Assembly: GCA_012517405.1 (NCBI GenBank)
Contig: JAAYVB010000026.1
Location: 23,649-87,648 of the forward strand
DNA: 64,000 bases
Direction of reading: 5' to 3'
Origin: Propionibacterium sp.
GTDB taxonomy: Bacteria; Actinomycetota; Actinomycetes; Propionibacteriales; Propionibacteriaceae
Numbering within the stretch: position 1 is the stretch's first letter; every line of letters starts with the position of its first letter. The position numbers and the translations under genes were made by a program. Positions 44,489-53,090 of the stretch are shown in pieces. The notes below the pieces were generated by a model. It saw nothing but the letters and a program-made list of their open reading frames with translations. It did no database searches and was not told the origin of the DNA.

Positions 44489-45153
44489 CGTGGCTCTCCT
44501 TCAAGGCTTGATGCGAGTCGGTCGATGCGTTGGGTGATGTCGTCGTAGGCGGCGTCGAAGGCATGGGGGTCCTCCTTGACTGCCGGGTCGGGAATGGACC
44601 AGTGCAGCAGCGGGCCGTCCACGTCTTCGTAGGCCCGGTCACACACCGCGATGAGTAGCTCGTCGCCGGTGAGGACGTCCCGGGCGAGCTTGGGTGTCGC
44701 GTGCGTGAGGTCGAGCCCGTGGCGGCGCGCGACCGAGACCGCGCCCGGGTGCACCCGTCGGGCGGGGCGGGTTCCTGCCGAGACAGCGGGAATGTCGCTG
44801 ATCGAGCGCCAGTAGGACTCCGCCAGCTGTGAACGGGCCGAGTTCTGGCTGCACACGAAAGCGACCCGGGCCGGACGAGGCAGCGGGGTCGCACCGAGCA
44901 ACCGGTCGCAGGCCGGGGTCCGCTGAACGTAGCTGCGGCGTCCGTCTCCCTCGGAACGGTGCCGCGTGACGAGGCCCGCCTGCTCAAGGACGCCGAGGTG
45001 GTGGGCGACCAGGTTGGTCGGCAACTCCAGCTGGGCGGCGAGCTCGCCTGAGGCGAGGTCGGCGTGCGCGAGCAGGTCGATGATCGCGAGCCGCGACGGG
45101 TCACCCAGTGCGGCGTACGCGCGCGCCCTGGCGTTCACGTCCCCGAGTACCAC
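44485..45153 (-). CDS. ArsR-type repressor fused to a low-MW phosphatase/ArsC-like domain
   Basis: A 222-residue fusion. Residues 1 to about 85 are an ArsR winged helix (ALGDPSRLAIIDLL, ELAAQLELPTNLVAHHLGVLEQAGLV). From 94 on lies a phosphatase-fold domain with the CX5R loop C101-SQNSA-R107. Later come SAGTRPARRVHPGAV and the YEDVDGPLLHWSIPDP segment typical of the ArsC class. The protein may sense arsenical through its own reductase-like site. It is transcribed with arsC and diverges from the triple-fusion gene across an operator-like palindrome. Confidence 0.88.
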   Translation of the reverse strand: MVLGDVNARARAYAALGDPSRLAIIDLLAHADLASGELAAQLELPTNLVAHHLGVLEQAGLVTRHRSEGDGRRSYVQRTPACDRLLGATPLPRPARVAFVCSQNSARSQLAESYWRSISDIPAVSAGTRPARRVHPGAVSVARRHGLDLTHATPKLARDVLTGDELLIAVCDRAYEDVDGPLLHWSIPDPAVKEDPHAFDAAYDDITQRIDRLASSLEGEPR

Positions 45154-45194
45154 GACGGCCCCTCCTCAGATGATTACCTCGACAGATGTTGCCT

Positions 45195-45217
45195 CAATGC
45201 TAGCTGAGCTATTATTG
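45195..45217. promoter_or_regulatory. ArsR operator-like imperfect palindrome
   Basis: This 23-base segment starts CAATGC and ends TTATTG, and matches its own reverse complement at 18 of 23 positions. It lies in the 150-base divergent gap between the ArsR-fusion gene and the triple-fusion gene. AT-rich imperfect palindromes of this kind are typical ArsR-family operators. Confidence 0.55.
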
Positions 45218-45304
45218 GAGTCAAGGCCGGCCCACCCGGCTTCAACCCGCGACTTCGATCCGACGATGTAAAGCACCCGCGGGGCATGAACCCAGGAGGT
45301 TTCC

Positions 45305-47434
45305 GTGTCCGACATCCCCATGCCAGCGTCGCCGCGTGCGCAGCGGCTCCTGATCGTCGGGGCGGTCGCCGCCGGCACGTCGGTGGGCGCCAAGGCCCGT
45401 CGCAACGACGAGGAGATGGAGATCGTGATCTACGAGCGGGACCGGGACATCTCCTACTCCGGGTGCGGCCTGCCGTACTTCATCGGCGGGACCGTGCCCG
45501 ACGCCGACGACCTCCACCCCCGCGACCCGGCCTGGTTCGCCAAGCGCTACAACATCGACATCCGCACCGGCCACGAGGTGATCAGCGCCGACCCGGCCGG
45601 CCGGACCCTCCAGGTTCGCGACCTGTCCTCCGGCGAGGTGACCACGGACCGCTACGACAGCCTCGTGCTCGCCACCGGCGCCACCAGCATCATCCCGCCG
45701 GTGCCCGGCGTCGACCTGCCGGGAGTCTTCGCCTTGCGCAGCGTCCGCGACGCCGAGGCGATCAAGGGCTGGCTCGACGACGCCTCACCCAAGCAGGTCG
45801 TGGTCGTCGGATCCGGCTTCATCGGCCTGGAAGTGGCCGAACAGCTGGTGACAAGCGGGATCGGCGTCACCCTGGTCGAGCGCCTCCCGCAGGTCATGCC
45901 GGCCCTCGACGCGGACATGGCGTTCCGCGTCCAGGAGGAACTCGAGCGCCACGGCGTGACCGTACGGCTCAACACGTCCATGGCCGGACTCCAAGGAGAC
46001 ACCCGGGTCTGCGGCGTGCGGCTCGACACCGGCGAACTCATTGCGGCGGAGCTGGTGATCCTTGCCGTCGGTGTGCGGCCCAACACCGACCTCGCGCGCG
46101 ACCTCGGAGTGACCATCGGCGAGACCGGCGCGATCGCCGTGGACCCGTCCATGCGCACCAACGTCGAGGGCGTCTTCGCGGTCGGTGACTGTGCCGAAAG
46201 CTACTCGGTGATCACGGGCCGGCCGTTGTGGCGGCCGCTGGGATCGACGGCGAACAAGATGGGGCGAATCGCCGGCGACCAGATCACCGGAGGCACCACC
46301 CTGGAGCATCGCGGGATCCTGGGCACCGGCATCGTGCGGGTGTTCGAACTGGCCGTCGGCCACACCGGGCTCACCGAGACGCAGGCCCGCGCCGAGGGAT
46401 TCGACCCGGTCGTCCTGCACAACACCAAACCGGCCCACGCGACCTACCTGGGCGGCAAGGAACTCACCATCAAGGCCGTGGCCGACCGCGCCTCCGGCCG
46501 ACTCCTGGGCGCCCAAGCCGTCGGACCACAGGGAGTGGACAAGCGCATCGACGTGCTCGCCACCGCGATCACCTTCGGCGCGACCGTCGCTGACCTGTTC
46601 CACCTCGACCTCGCCTACTCACCGCCCTTCGCCACCACGAAGGACCCGGTCCACTACACGGGCATGGCGCTCGAGACCGCCGTCCGCGGACGAGCTCCAT
46701 TGATATCGCCCACCGACCTCGATGAGCGGCTGGCGCGAGGCGAGTGGATCCAGATCGTCGACGTGCGCGCCGCGAAGGACTACGCCAAGGGCCACCTGCC
46801 CGGGGCGGTGAACATCCCGCTGGCAGACCTGCGGCGGCGCGTCGGCGAACTCGACCCACAGGTGCCGACGGTCACGTACTGCAACAAGGGCGTGACCGGG
46901 AACGCCGCCCAGAACGTCCTGCTCGCCCTCGGCCTCGCTGAGGTGATGAACCTGTCGGGCGGCAACAGCACCTACCAGACCCACACCCGCCAGCTGCAGA
47001 GGGCGACCTCCCTCCCGAGCACGATCAAGCCAAGCCACCTCCCCCATGTGCTGTTCCTCTGCGTGCACAACGCGGGCAAGTCCCAGATGGCCGGGGCCCT
47101 GATGCGCCACCTGTACGGCGACCGGATCGTGGTGACCACTGCCGGCACCGGACCCGACGACGCGTCGGCGCGCATCGTCGCCGAGCTGGGCGCCAGCACC
47201 GCCGGGGAGCACCCCAAGGCCGTGACCGCCGCCATGCTGGACGCAGCCGACCGCATCATCCTCATCGGCCCCGATGTCCAGCTGAACCCACCCGAGCCGC
47301 TGGCCGACCGCGTCGAGCGCTGGCCGATCCACGACCCGGCCGACGACGGCATCGAGGGCGACGAACGGACCCGCAACATCCGCGACCAGATCGCCAACCG
47401 GGTGCACGCACTCGCGACAGAACTGACCAGCTGA
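45305..47434 (+). CDS. Triple fusion: CoA-disulfide-reductase-like flavoprotein, rhodanese and arsenate-mycothiol-transferase-like domain
   Basis: A 709-residue protein with three enzymatic parts. Residues 15 to about 455 form an FAD/NAD(P)H disulfide reductase of the CoA-disulfide-reductase class, with active C54 in SYSGCGLPYF and VVVGSGFIGLEVAE. About 467-560 is a rhodanese domain with C526 (TYCNKGVTG). From 580 to the end is a low-MW phosphatase fold with C586-VHNAG-K592-SQMA, resembling Corynebacterium arsenate-mycothiol transferases, where Lys replaces Arg. The GTG start has AGGAGGT just upstream. It may form the arseno-thiol adduct and recycle the thiol on one chain; this is inference. 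Confidence 0.88.
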   Translation: MSDIPMPASPRAQRLLIVGAVAAGTSVGAKARRNDEEMEIVIYERDRDISYSGCGLPYFIGGTVPDADDLHPRDPAWFAKRYNIDIRTGHEVISADPAGRTLQVRDLSSGEVTTDRYDSLVLATGATSIIPPVPGVDLPGVFALRSVRDAEAIKGWLDDASPKQVVVVGSGFIGLEVAEQLVTSGIGVTLVERLPQVMPALDADMAFRVQEELERHGVTVRLNTSMAGLQGDTRVCGVRLDTGELIAAELVILAVGVRPNTDLARDLGVTIGETGAIAVDPSMRTNVEGVFAVGDCAESYSVITGRPLWRPLGSTANKMGRIAGDQITGGTTLEHRGILGTGIVRVFELAVGHTGLTETQARAEGFDPVVLHNTKPAHATYLGGKELTIKAVADRASGRLLGAQAVGPQGVDKRIDVLATAITFGATVADLFHLDLAYSPPFATTKDPVHYTGMALETAVRGRAPLISPTDLDERLARGEWIQIVDVRAAKDYAKGHLPGAVNIPLADLRRRVGELDPQVPTVTYCNKGVTGNAAQNVLLALGLAEVMNLSGGNSTYQTHTRQLQRATSLPSTIKPSHLPHVLFLCVHNAGKSQMAGALMRHLYGDRIVVTTAGTGPDDASARIVAELGASTAGEHPKAVTAAMLDAADRIILIGPDVQLNPPEPLADRVERWPIHDPADDGIEGDERTRNIRDQIANRVHALATELTS

Positions 47435-47534
47435 ACGCACTCCGCGTCAGCCCGATCGGTCCCATTGAAGGAGAGGTGTCCGCAGCTTCCTTCGCCGCGG
47501 TCCGATCGCGGCTGCACGCTGTCGCTTACCTACC

Positions 47535-47912
47535 TCACGACTCGACAGTTCCCACAGGTGTCGGGTCGAGGAGCTGTTGGATCGCCCGCAGCCCGTCGGT
47601 GTTCACCGAGTACCAGGTCTGTCGGCCTGCCCGCTCCCGGTCGAGAAAGCCGGCGTCGAACAGGGCACCCAGGTGATGGGTGACGGTCGGCTGGGTGAGT
47701 CCCACCTGATCGGCCAGGACGCGGGTGGTCGCCCGTCCGTCGTCCGCGGCTCGGATCAGGCTCAGCAGCCGCAACCGCGCGGGGTCGGCCAGCACCTTCA
47801 GCGCCCCGGCCAGGGCCAGCGCATCGCCGGACTGCAGGGGGGCCTGCAGGATCGGTGAACAGCACAGGTCACCGACCGACGTGACCCGCGGCGCCACCCC
47901 TTGAACACTCAT
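47535..47912 (-). CDS. ArsR-family metalloregulator with N-terminal Cys pair
   Basis: A 125-residue repressor with the ArsR winged helix (LKVLADPARLRLLSLI, TTRVLADQVGLTQPTVTHHLGALFDAGFLDRE). An N-terminal Cys-Cys pair in GDLCCSPI can bind As(III) or another soft metal. The open frame runs far upstream as a shadow of the permease gene; ATG 47912 gives the normal length. The start codon lies inside a perfect palindrome, suggesting autorepression and control of the divergent permease gene. Confidence 0.88.
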   Translation of the reverse strand: MSVQGVAPRVTSVGDLCCSPILQAPLQSGDALALAGALKVLADPARLRLLSLIRAADDGRATTRVLADQVGLTQPTVTHHLGALFDAGFLDRERAGRQTWYSVNTDGLRAIQQLLDPTPVGTVES

Positions 47913-47926
47913 AGACACGTGTCTAT
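47911..47926. promoter_or_regulatory. Perfect 16-bp palindrome at the arsR start
   Basis: ATAGACACGTGTCTAT is a perfect palindrome overlapping the ATG of the arsR gene. It lies about 55 bases upstream of the permease start. It is a likely ArsR operator. Confidence 0.65.
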
Positions 47927-47937
47927 CATATCCATCA

Positions 47938-47955
47938 GCATCGATCAATCGATGC
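47938..47955. promoter_or_regulatory. Second perfect inverted repeat in the arsR-permease gap
   Basis: GCATCGAT (47938-47945) and ATCGATGC (47948-47955) form a perfect 8-2-8 inverted repeat, 12 bases from the first palindrome and 23 bases before the permease start. It may be a second operator or bind another regulator. Confidence 0.5.
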
Positions 47956-47978
47956 TCGTCTATGGATTGGAGAGGTAG

Positions 47979-48989
47979 ATGCTCGACCACCTGACCGATT
48001 TGGGTGTCGCGGTCGCGACCGATGTGGCGACCGCGCTGGCCCACAACTGGCCGTTCCTGCTGGCGAGTGTCGTGGTGGCCTCCGTCGTGCAGGTGTACGT
48101 CAAACCGGACCGGTTGGGCAGCTGGCTTCGGCGACGTACCTGGGCGGCGGTGCTGGGCGCCGTCGCACTGGGCGCGCTGACGCCGTTCTGCTCCTGTGGT
48201 ACCACCGCCGTCGTGCTGGGCGCCATGGCCTCCTCGGTCCCGTGGGCGCCGGTGGTGGCGTTCATGGTGTCGTCGCCGCTGACCAGTCCGCAGGAGTACG
48301 TGTGGTCGGTCGGGCTGTTCGGGCCCGCCTTCGCGACCACGTTCTTCGGTGCGGCGATCGCTGTCGGTCTGATCGGCGGAGGTGCCGCCTGGTGGCTGGA
48401 GCGCCACGGGCTGCTCGCCGGACAGGCCCGCCTGGCGACCCCGAGGCCCGACGGTGGCTGCGACACCGGCTGCCAGACGGACGCCGTCGCGGGCGCGTCG
48501 GTCACGAGGTGCGTCGGCGGGACCCGGCAACTGGCCGTCATCGACGCCCGGCCGGACACGGTGGTCGACGCCGAACCCGCGACCTGGCGTCGGTTCGGCG
48601 TGGCCCTGGCCACGAATGGCCGCCGGCTCGCCGTGTACTTCCTGGGTTTCGCCGCCCTGGGGTACCTGGTCATCAGGATCCTGCCGACGGGCCTCCTCAC
48701 CACGTGGCTCGGCGCGGGCAACCCCGTCTGGTCGGTCCCGCTGGCCGCCCTGCTCGGCGTCCCTGTCTACCTCAACACCGACGCCTCGCTGCCCCTGGTG
48801 GCCACCCTCCTGGACGGCGGCATGGCCCCCGGAGCGGGCATCGCGTTCCTCATCACCGGCGCGGGCACCAGCGTCGGGGCCATCAGCGGCATGCTCGTCA
48901 TCGCCCGCTGGCGGATCGTCGCGCTGGTCATCGGCACGCTGCTGGTGACTGCCACGGCCGCCGGTTGGCTCGCGGGGCTGTGGCTCTGA
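47979..48989 (+). CDS. ArsP/DUF318-type permease (first copy)
   Basis: A 336-residue membrane protein with eight or nine helices. It carries the ArsP-family signature TPFCSCGTTAVVLG and later the second-half motif GVPVYLNTDASLPLVATLL. ArsP proteins export trivalent organoarsenicals, and the family also contains unassigned permeases. A central soluble loop (about 150-205) has Cys residues (GGCDTGCQTD and TRCVGG) that may bind As(III). It is preceded by a GAGAGGT ribosome site and faces an ArsR gene. A second, distinct ArsP-type permease follows 376 bases later. Confidence 0.85.
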   Translation: MLDHLTDLGVAVATDVATALAHNWPFLLASVVVASVVQVYVKPDRLGSWLRRRTWAAVLGAVALGALTPFCSCGTTAVVLGAMASSVPWAPVVAFMVSSPLTSPQEYVWSVGLFGPAFATTFFGAAIAVGLIGGGAAWWLERHGLLAGQARLATPRPDGGCDTGCQTDAVAGASVTRCVGGTRQLAVIDARPDTVVDAEPATWRRFGVALATNGRRLAVYFLGFAALGYLVIRILPTGLLTTWLGAGNPVWSVPLAALLGVPVYLNTDASLPLVATLLDGGMAPGAGIAFLITGAGTSVGAISGMLVIARWRIVALVIGTLLVTATAAGWLAGLWL

Positions 48990-48990
48990 C

Positions 48991-49374
48991 GTGGCAGGAT
49001 GGATGAGGGTCGCCTTGCTTGCACGGGCGGCCGCACGGGAGCATAGTTCAGGTGTGGTTGAATCAATTGAGGCTGAACTGACGCGGGATGCGGCGACGCT
49101 GCTGGCGGTCGCAGCCGACCCGGTGCGGCTGACCCTGCTCAACCGCCTGGCGGCGTCCGGCACGCGGTGCGTGTGCGACCTGCAGCTCGATCCGCCGATC
49201 CCGGCGAACCTGCTGAGTTACCACCTGCGCATGCTGCGGGAGGCCGGCCTGGTGACCACGGCCCGGCGGGGGCGATGGGTGGACTACACCCTGGCCGAGG
49301 ACGCCCTGGAGCGGCTGCACGCCGCCCTGCCGGTGGCCGCGGCTACTCGGGCGGAGTGTGGGTCATGTCGGTGA
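48991..49374 (+). CDS. arsR: ArsR-family arsenic repressor with CVCDL motif
   Basis: A 127-residue repressor (about 106 if GTG 49054 is used). The helix-turn-helix region shows ADPVRLTLLNRLAASGTRCVCDLQL, with the CVCDL arsenic-binding Cys pair of classic ArsR, then NLLSYHLRMLREAGLV. A further Cys pair sits at the C-terminus (ECGSC). The start is uncertain; GTG 48991 follows the permease stop by one base. Its end overlaps the second permease gene by 10 bases, so it is embedded in the operon it should control. Confidence 0.85.
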   Translation: MAGWMRVALLARAAAREHSSGVVESIEAELTRDAATLLAVAADPVRLTLLNRLAASGTRCVCDLQLDPPIPANLLSYHLRMLREAGLVTTARRGRWVDYTLAEDALERLHAALPVAAATRAECGSCR

Positions 49375-50417
49375 CGACCAGGTTGGGACGCCCCGGGCTC
49401 CGGCTGAGCCTCGGGGTCGCGGGGGCGGCCGTGGCGTGGGTGGCCTTGTACTGGGTCAACGAGCCGTTCTGGACGTGGCTGGTCGGCGAGGCCGCTGGGT
49501 TGGATCTGGAGTCCCGGCTGGGGTCCGGGGTGTGGTTCTTCTTCTACGACACGATCAAGATCGCGTTGCTGCTGACCGGGATCATCTTCGTGGTCACGGT
49601 CCTGCGGTCGTTCATGAGCGTGGAGCGCACCCGGGCGCTGCTCGGTGGCAAGCGCGAGGGTGTCGGGAACGTGTTGGCGGCGCTGCTGGGCATCGTGACC
49701 CCGTTCTGCTCGTGCAGCGCCGTGCCGGCGTTCATCGGGTTCGTCGCCGCCGGCGTTCCCCTGGGGGTGACGATGAGCTTCCTGATCGCGAGCCCGCTGA
49801 TCAACGAGGTGGCGATCGCGCTGCTGCTGGGCCTGTTCGGCCCCGGCCCCACCCTGCTGTACGTCGCCGCGGGCGTCAGCATCGCGATCGTCGCCGGCTG
49901 GGTGATCGGACGCCTCCGCCTGGAACGCTGGGTGGAACCGTTCGTGTTCGAGACCCGGCTCCGCGGCCAGGTCATCGACTCGACCGCCCACCTGACGTGG
50001 CCCGACCGCGTCCAACTCGGCATCGACGAGGTCGGGACAATCCTGCGCAAGATCTGGCCCTACCTGCTGGTGGGCATCGGCCTCGGCGCGGTCATCCACG
50101 GCTGGGCGCCGGAGAACTTCTTCGCCACTTACGCCGGCCGCGACAACCCCTTCGCCGTCCTGATCGCGGTCGTCGTCGGTGTCCCGCTGTACTCCAACGC
50201 CGCCGGCGTCCTGCCTCTGGTCGACGCCCTGCACGACAAGGGCCTCCCGATGGGAACCCTGCTCGCGTTCATGATGGCCACGGTCGCCCTCAGCCTGCCC
50301 GAGATGATCCTGCTGCGCCGCGTGCTCAAACCGAAACTGATCGCCACCTTCGTTGCCGTGGTCGCCGCCGGGATCATCGCGGTGGGCTACCTGTTCAACG
50401 CCGTCCTCCCCGTCTGA
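49365..50417 (+). CDS. ArsP/DUF318-type permease (second copy)
   Basis: A 350-residue permease with about ten helices. Its signature is TPFCSCSAVPAFIGFVAAGVPLG in the first half and GVPLYSNAAGVLPLVDALHDKG in the second, matching the longer ArsP/DUF318 class. A central loop (about 185-225) is charged. ATG 49365 is taken as the start, overlapping the arsR end. It is followed by a CANC thioredoxin and ArsA, with no ArsB or Acr3 nearby. It is therefore the leading candidate channel for an ArsA-energised pump here, which is inference. Confidence 0.87.
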   Translation: MSVTTRLGRPGLRLSLGVAGAAVAWVALYWVNEPFWTWLVGEAAGLDLESRLGSGVWFFFYDTIKIALLLTGIIFVVTVLRSFMSVERTRALLGGKREGVGNVLAALLGIVTPFCSCSAVPAFIGFVAAGVPLGVTMSFLIASPLINEVAIALLLGLFGPGPTLLYVAAGVSIAIVAGWVIGRLRLERWVEPFVFETRLRGQVIDSTAHLTWPDRVQLGIDEVGTILRKIWPYLLVGIGLGAVIHGWAPENFFATYAGRDNPFAVLIAVVVGVPLYSNAAGVLPLVDALHDKGLPMGTLLAFMMATVALSLPEMILLRRVLKPKLIATFVAVVAAGIIAVGYLFNAVLPV

Positions 50418-50462
50418 AACCACCCGAAGCACCACCATCACCCGAAGAAGGAGTCACACACC

Positions 50463-50699
50463 ATGCACATCAAAGTCCTCGGTCCCGGCTGCGCCAACTG
50501 CGTCAACCTGGAGAAGAACACCCGCGCAGCTTTGGCGTCTCTGGGAATGGAGGCCAGCGTCGAGAAGGTCACCGACTACGCCGACATCGCCGGCTACGGC
50601 ATCATGCGCACCCCCGGCCTGGTGGTCGACGAGCAGGTAGTGCTGTCAGGTCGGGTCGCCAAGCCCGCCGAGATCGCCCAACTGCTGGCCGGCCGCTGA
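50463..50699 (+). CDS. Small thioredoxin-like protein with CANC motif
   Basis: A 78-residue redox protein of the minimal thioredoxin type, as found next to DUF318 permeases. It starts with MHIKVLGPGCANC (C10 and C13), followed by GYGIMRTPGLVVDEQVV, which contains the cis-proline strand. It may reduce arsenical-thiol adducts or deliver As(III) to the permease and ArsA. An AAGAAGGAG sequence stands upstream of the ATG. It is the fourth gene of the permease-arsR-permease-trx-arsA operon. Confidence 0.85.
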   Translation: MHIKVLGPGCANCVNLEKNTRAALASLGMEASVEKVTDYADIAGYGIMRTPGLVVDEQVVLSGRVAKPAEIAQLLAGR

Positions 50700-50735
50700 C
50701 CGGTTGACCCCGCGATCGGCTGGAGGGAGTTTGCC

Positions 50736-52505
50736 ATGAAGTTCCTGGAGGACATGCCACGGTTCGTGTTCTTCACCGGCAAGGGCGGGGTGGGCAAGAC
50801 GTCGCTGGCGTGCGCGACGGCGGTCCACCTGGCCGGGGCGGGGCGTCGGGTACTGCTGGTCTCGACCGACCCCGCCTCCAACGTGGGCCAGGTCTTCGAC
50901 CAGCCGATCGGGAACCGGATGACCCCGGTGGTCGGCGTCGAGGGCCTGGACGCGCTGGAGATCGACCCCGAATCGGCCGCCGAGCAGTACCGGGAAAGAA
51001 TCCTCGGCCCCGTCCGGGCCGCGCTGCCGGCCAGCGAGACCGCGTCGCTCACCGAGCAACTGTCGGGGTCCTGCACCACCGAGATCGCATCGTTCAACGA
51101 GTTCACCGGATTCCTCGCCGAGGAGGACTCCCACTACGACCATGTGGTGTTCGACACCGCACCGACCGGGCACACCATCCGGCTGCTTCAGCTACCCGGT
51201 GACTGGACCGGCTTCATCGATTCGGGTGGCGACGCGTCCTGCCTGGGGCCGATGTCCGGGCTGGACAAACACCGCGACCAGTACGCCCGCGCGCTGGCGG
51301 CCCTCACCGACCCCACCACCACCCGGCTGGTGCTGGTGGCCCGTGCCCAGGCCACCTCGCTCGCCGAGGCCGAGCGCACGGCGTCCGAACTGGCCGGGAT
51401 CGGGATCCACGCCACCCACCTCGTGGTGAACGCCGTCTTGCCCGCCGACGGCCACCCCGACCCGCTCGCCGCCGCGACCCGCGCCCGCGAGACGGCCGTG
51501 CTCGCCGCCGTCGCGGGCCCGCTCGCCGACCTGCCACAGGACCGGATCCCGCTGAAGACCGTGAACATGGTCGGCGTGCTCGCCCTGCGGGCACTGCTGT
51601 CACCCGAAGACACCGCCGAGGCTCCGACGGACGCCGCCCCACTGCCCGCCGGAGGACTGCCGGGCCTGGACGCCCTCGTCGACGAACTCGCCGCCATCGG
51701 TCACGGGCTGGTGATGTGTGTGGGTAAAGGTGGGGTCGGCAAGACCACCATCGCGGCGGCGCTCGCGGTCGGGCTGGCCGCACGCGGTCACCGGGTCCAC
51801 TTGACCACCACCGACCCCGCGGCGCACCTGGACGCCACCGTCACCGAGACCCCCGACCTGCCGTCGTTGACGCTGTCGCGGGTCGACCCCGCCCAGGCGA
51901 TCGCCGACTACCGGGCCCACGTGATGGCCACCCAGGGCCAGGGCCTGGACGCCGACGCGCTGGCCGCCCTCGCCGAGGACCTGCAGAGCCCATGCCACCA
52001 GGAGATCGCCGTCTTCCAGCAGTTCTCCTCCCTGGTCGGGCAGGCCCGTCGCCAGTTCGTGGTCATGGACACCGCACCCACCGGGCACACCCTGCTGCTG
52101 ATGGACACCACCGGCGCCTACCACCGTGACACCGTCAAGACCATGGCGGCCGGCGTCCGGTTCACCACTCCGCTGATGCGTCTGCAGGACCCCGACTACA
52201 CCCGCCTGGTCATGGTGACCCTGCCCGAACCGACCCCGGTGCTGGAGGCGATGGCGTTCCGCGACGACCTCGCCCGCGCCGGCATCACACCCTGGGCGTG
52301 GGTCATCAACCAATCCCTCACCGCCGCCAGGCCGACCGCCCCACTGCTGCTTCGGCGCGCCCGCCTGGAGACCGACCCCATCGACACCGTCACGAAGACG
52401 GCCGCCCGGGTCGCCGTCGTGCCCGTCCTGCTCGACGAACCCGTGGGCGCCGACCGACTCCTCGCCCTCACCGACACCCACACCATGACCGGGAGTACCC
52501 CATGA
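50736..52505 (+). CDS. arsA: ArsA arsenite-stimulated ATPase, two-domain form
   Basis: A 589-residue fused double ATPase. The first half has P-loop GKGGVGKT at 15-22 and DTAPTGHT near 140. The second half has GKGGVGKT at 330-337 and DTAPTGHT near 441. Three cysteines, C113 (SCTTEI), C169 (ASCLGP) and C420 (SPCHQEI), match the As(III)-binding positions of E. coli ArsA (113, 172, 422). It powers arsenite export through a membrane partner, normally ArsB. GGAGGGAG precedes the ATG. No ArsD homologue is seen, but the next gene is Cys-rich. Confidence 0.95.
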   Translation: MKFLEDMPRFVFFTGKGGVGKTSLACATAVHLAGAGRRVLLVSTDPASNVGQVFDQPIGNRMTPVVGVEGLDALEIDPESAAEQYRERILGPVRAALPASETASLTEQLSGSCTTEIASFNEFTGFLAEEDSHYDHVVFDTAPTGHTIRLLQLPGDWTGFIDSGGDASCLGPMSGLDKHRDQYARALAALTDPTTTRLVLVARAQATSLAEAERTASELAGIGIHATHLVVNAVLPADGHPDPLAAATRARETAVLAAVAGPLADLPQDRIPLKTVNMVGVLALRALLSPEDTAEAPTDAAPLPAGGLPGLDALVDELAAIGHGLVMCVGKGGVGKTTIAAALAVGLAARGHRVHLTTTDPAAHLDATVTETPDLPSLTLSRVDPAQAIADYRAHVMATQGQGLDADALAALAEDLQSPCHQEIAVFQQFSSLVGQARRQFVVMDTAPTGHTLLLMDTTGAYHRDTVKTMAAGVRFTTPLMRLQDPDYTRLVMVTLPEPTPVLEAMAFRDDLARAGITPWAWVINQSLTAARPTAPLLLRRARLETDPIDTVTKTAARVAVVPVLLDEPVGADRLLALTDTHTMTGSTP

Positions 52506-53020
52506 CCGACCTCACCATCGCCTGGCAACGCCTCGTGGACGCCGGCCAAACCTGCCCCCGCTGCGGCGACACCGGCAGCGAGGTACGCACGGCAGCCGCG
52601 ACACTCACCGCGGCCCTCGCCCCCCTGGGCATCACCGTGCGCCTGACCGAGGCCACCATCAACCTGGCCCAGTTCGAGCAGGCGCCACTGGAGTCCAACC
52701 GCATCCTGGTCGCCGGCCGACCCCTCGAGGACTGGCTCGGCGGCGCGACCGGCCAGAGCCCCTGCTGCGACGTCTGCGGCCCCAACGACTGCCGCACCAT
52801 CACCGTCGACGACACCACCTACGAAACCGTGCCCGCCGGCCTCATCACCCGCGCCGGCCTCCTCGCCGCGGCCGAACTGCTCGCCCAGCCCAGCCCGTCA
52901 CACGACGACCCCACCCACGAAACCGCCGGCACAACTGAGACCTGCTGCGGACCCACCGCCGAACCCACCGACCTCCCGAGCCGTTCACTGCCGCTGGCAT
53001 CCAAGGCAGGCTGCTGCTGA
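52502..53020 (+). CDS. DUF2703-like Cys-rich protein
   Basis: A 172-residue soluble protein with several Cys clusters: TCPRCGD (C18, C21), SPCCDVCGPNDC near 85, ETCCG near 145 and a C-terminal GCC. The body resembles DUF2703, found with arsenic genes in several bacteria. Its start overlaps the arsA stop (ATGA), so it is produced together with ArsA. By position it could replace the metallochaperone ArsD, passing As(III) to ArsA; this has not been seen directly and is inference. Confidence 0.8.
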   Translation: MTDLTIAWQRLVDAGQTCPRCGDTGSEVRTAAATLTAALAPLGITVRLTEATINLAQFEQAPLESNRILVAGRPLEDWLGGATGQSPCCDVCGPNDCRTITVDDTTYETVPAGLITRAGLLAAAELLAQPSPSHDDPTHETAGTTETCCGPTAEPTDLPSRSLPLASKAGCC

Positions 53021-53090
53021 GAGGCCTAACCCAGCGAGACCGGTCCGGGAAGGCGCCCCCGGACGCGGTCCGAAGGCCATCCCTGACGGC

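Noticed and set aside
47913..49163. Minus-strand frame of over 400 codons upstream of the ArsR gene
   Set aside because: Only the last 125 codons (47535-47912) look like protein; the rest lies opposite the permease gene and has low-complexity composition.
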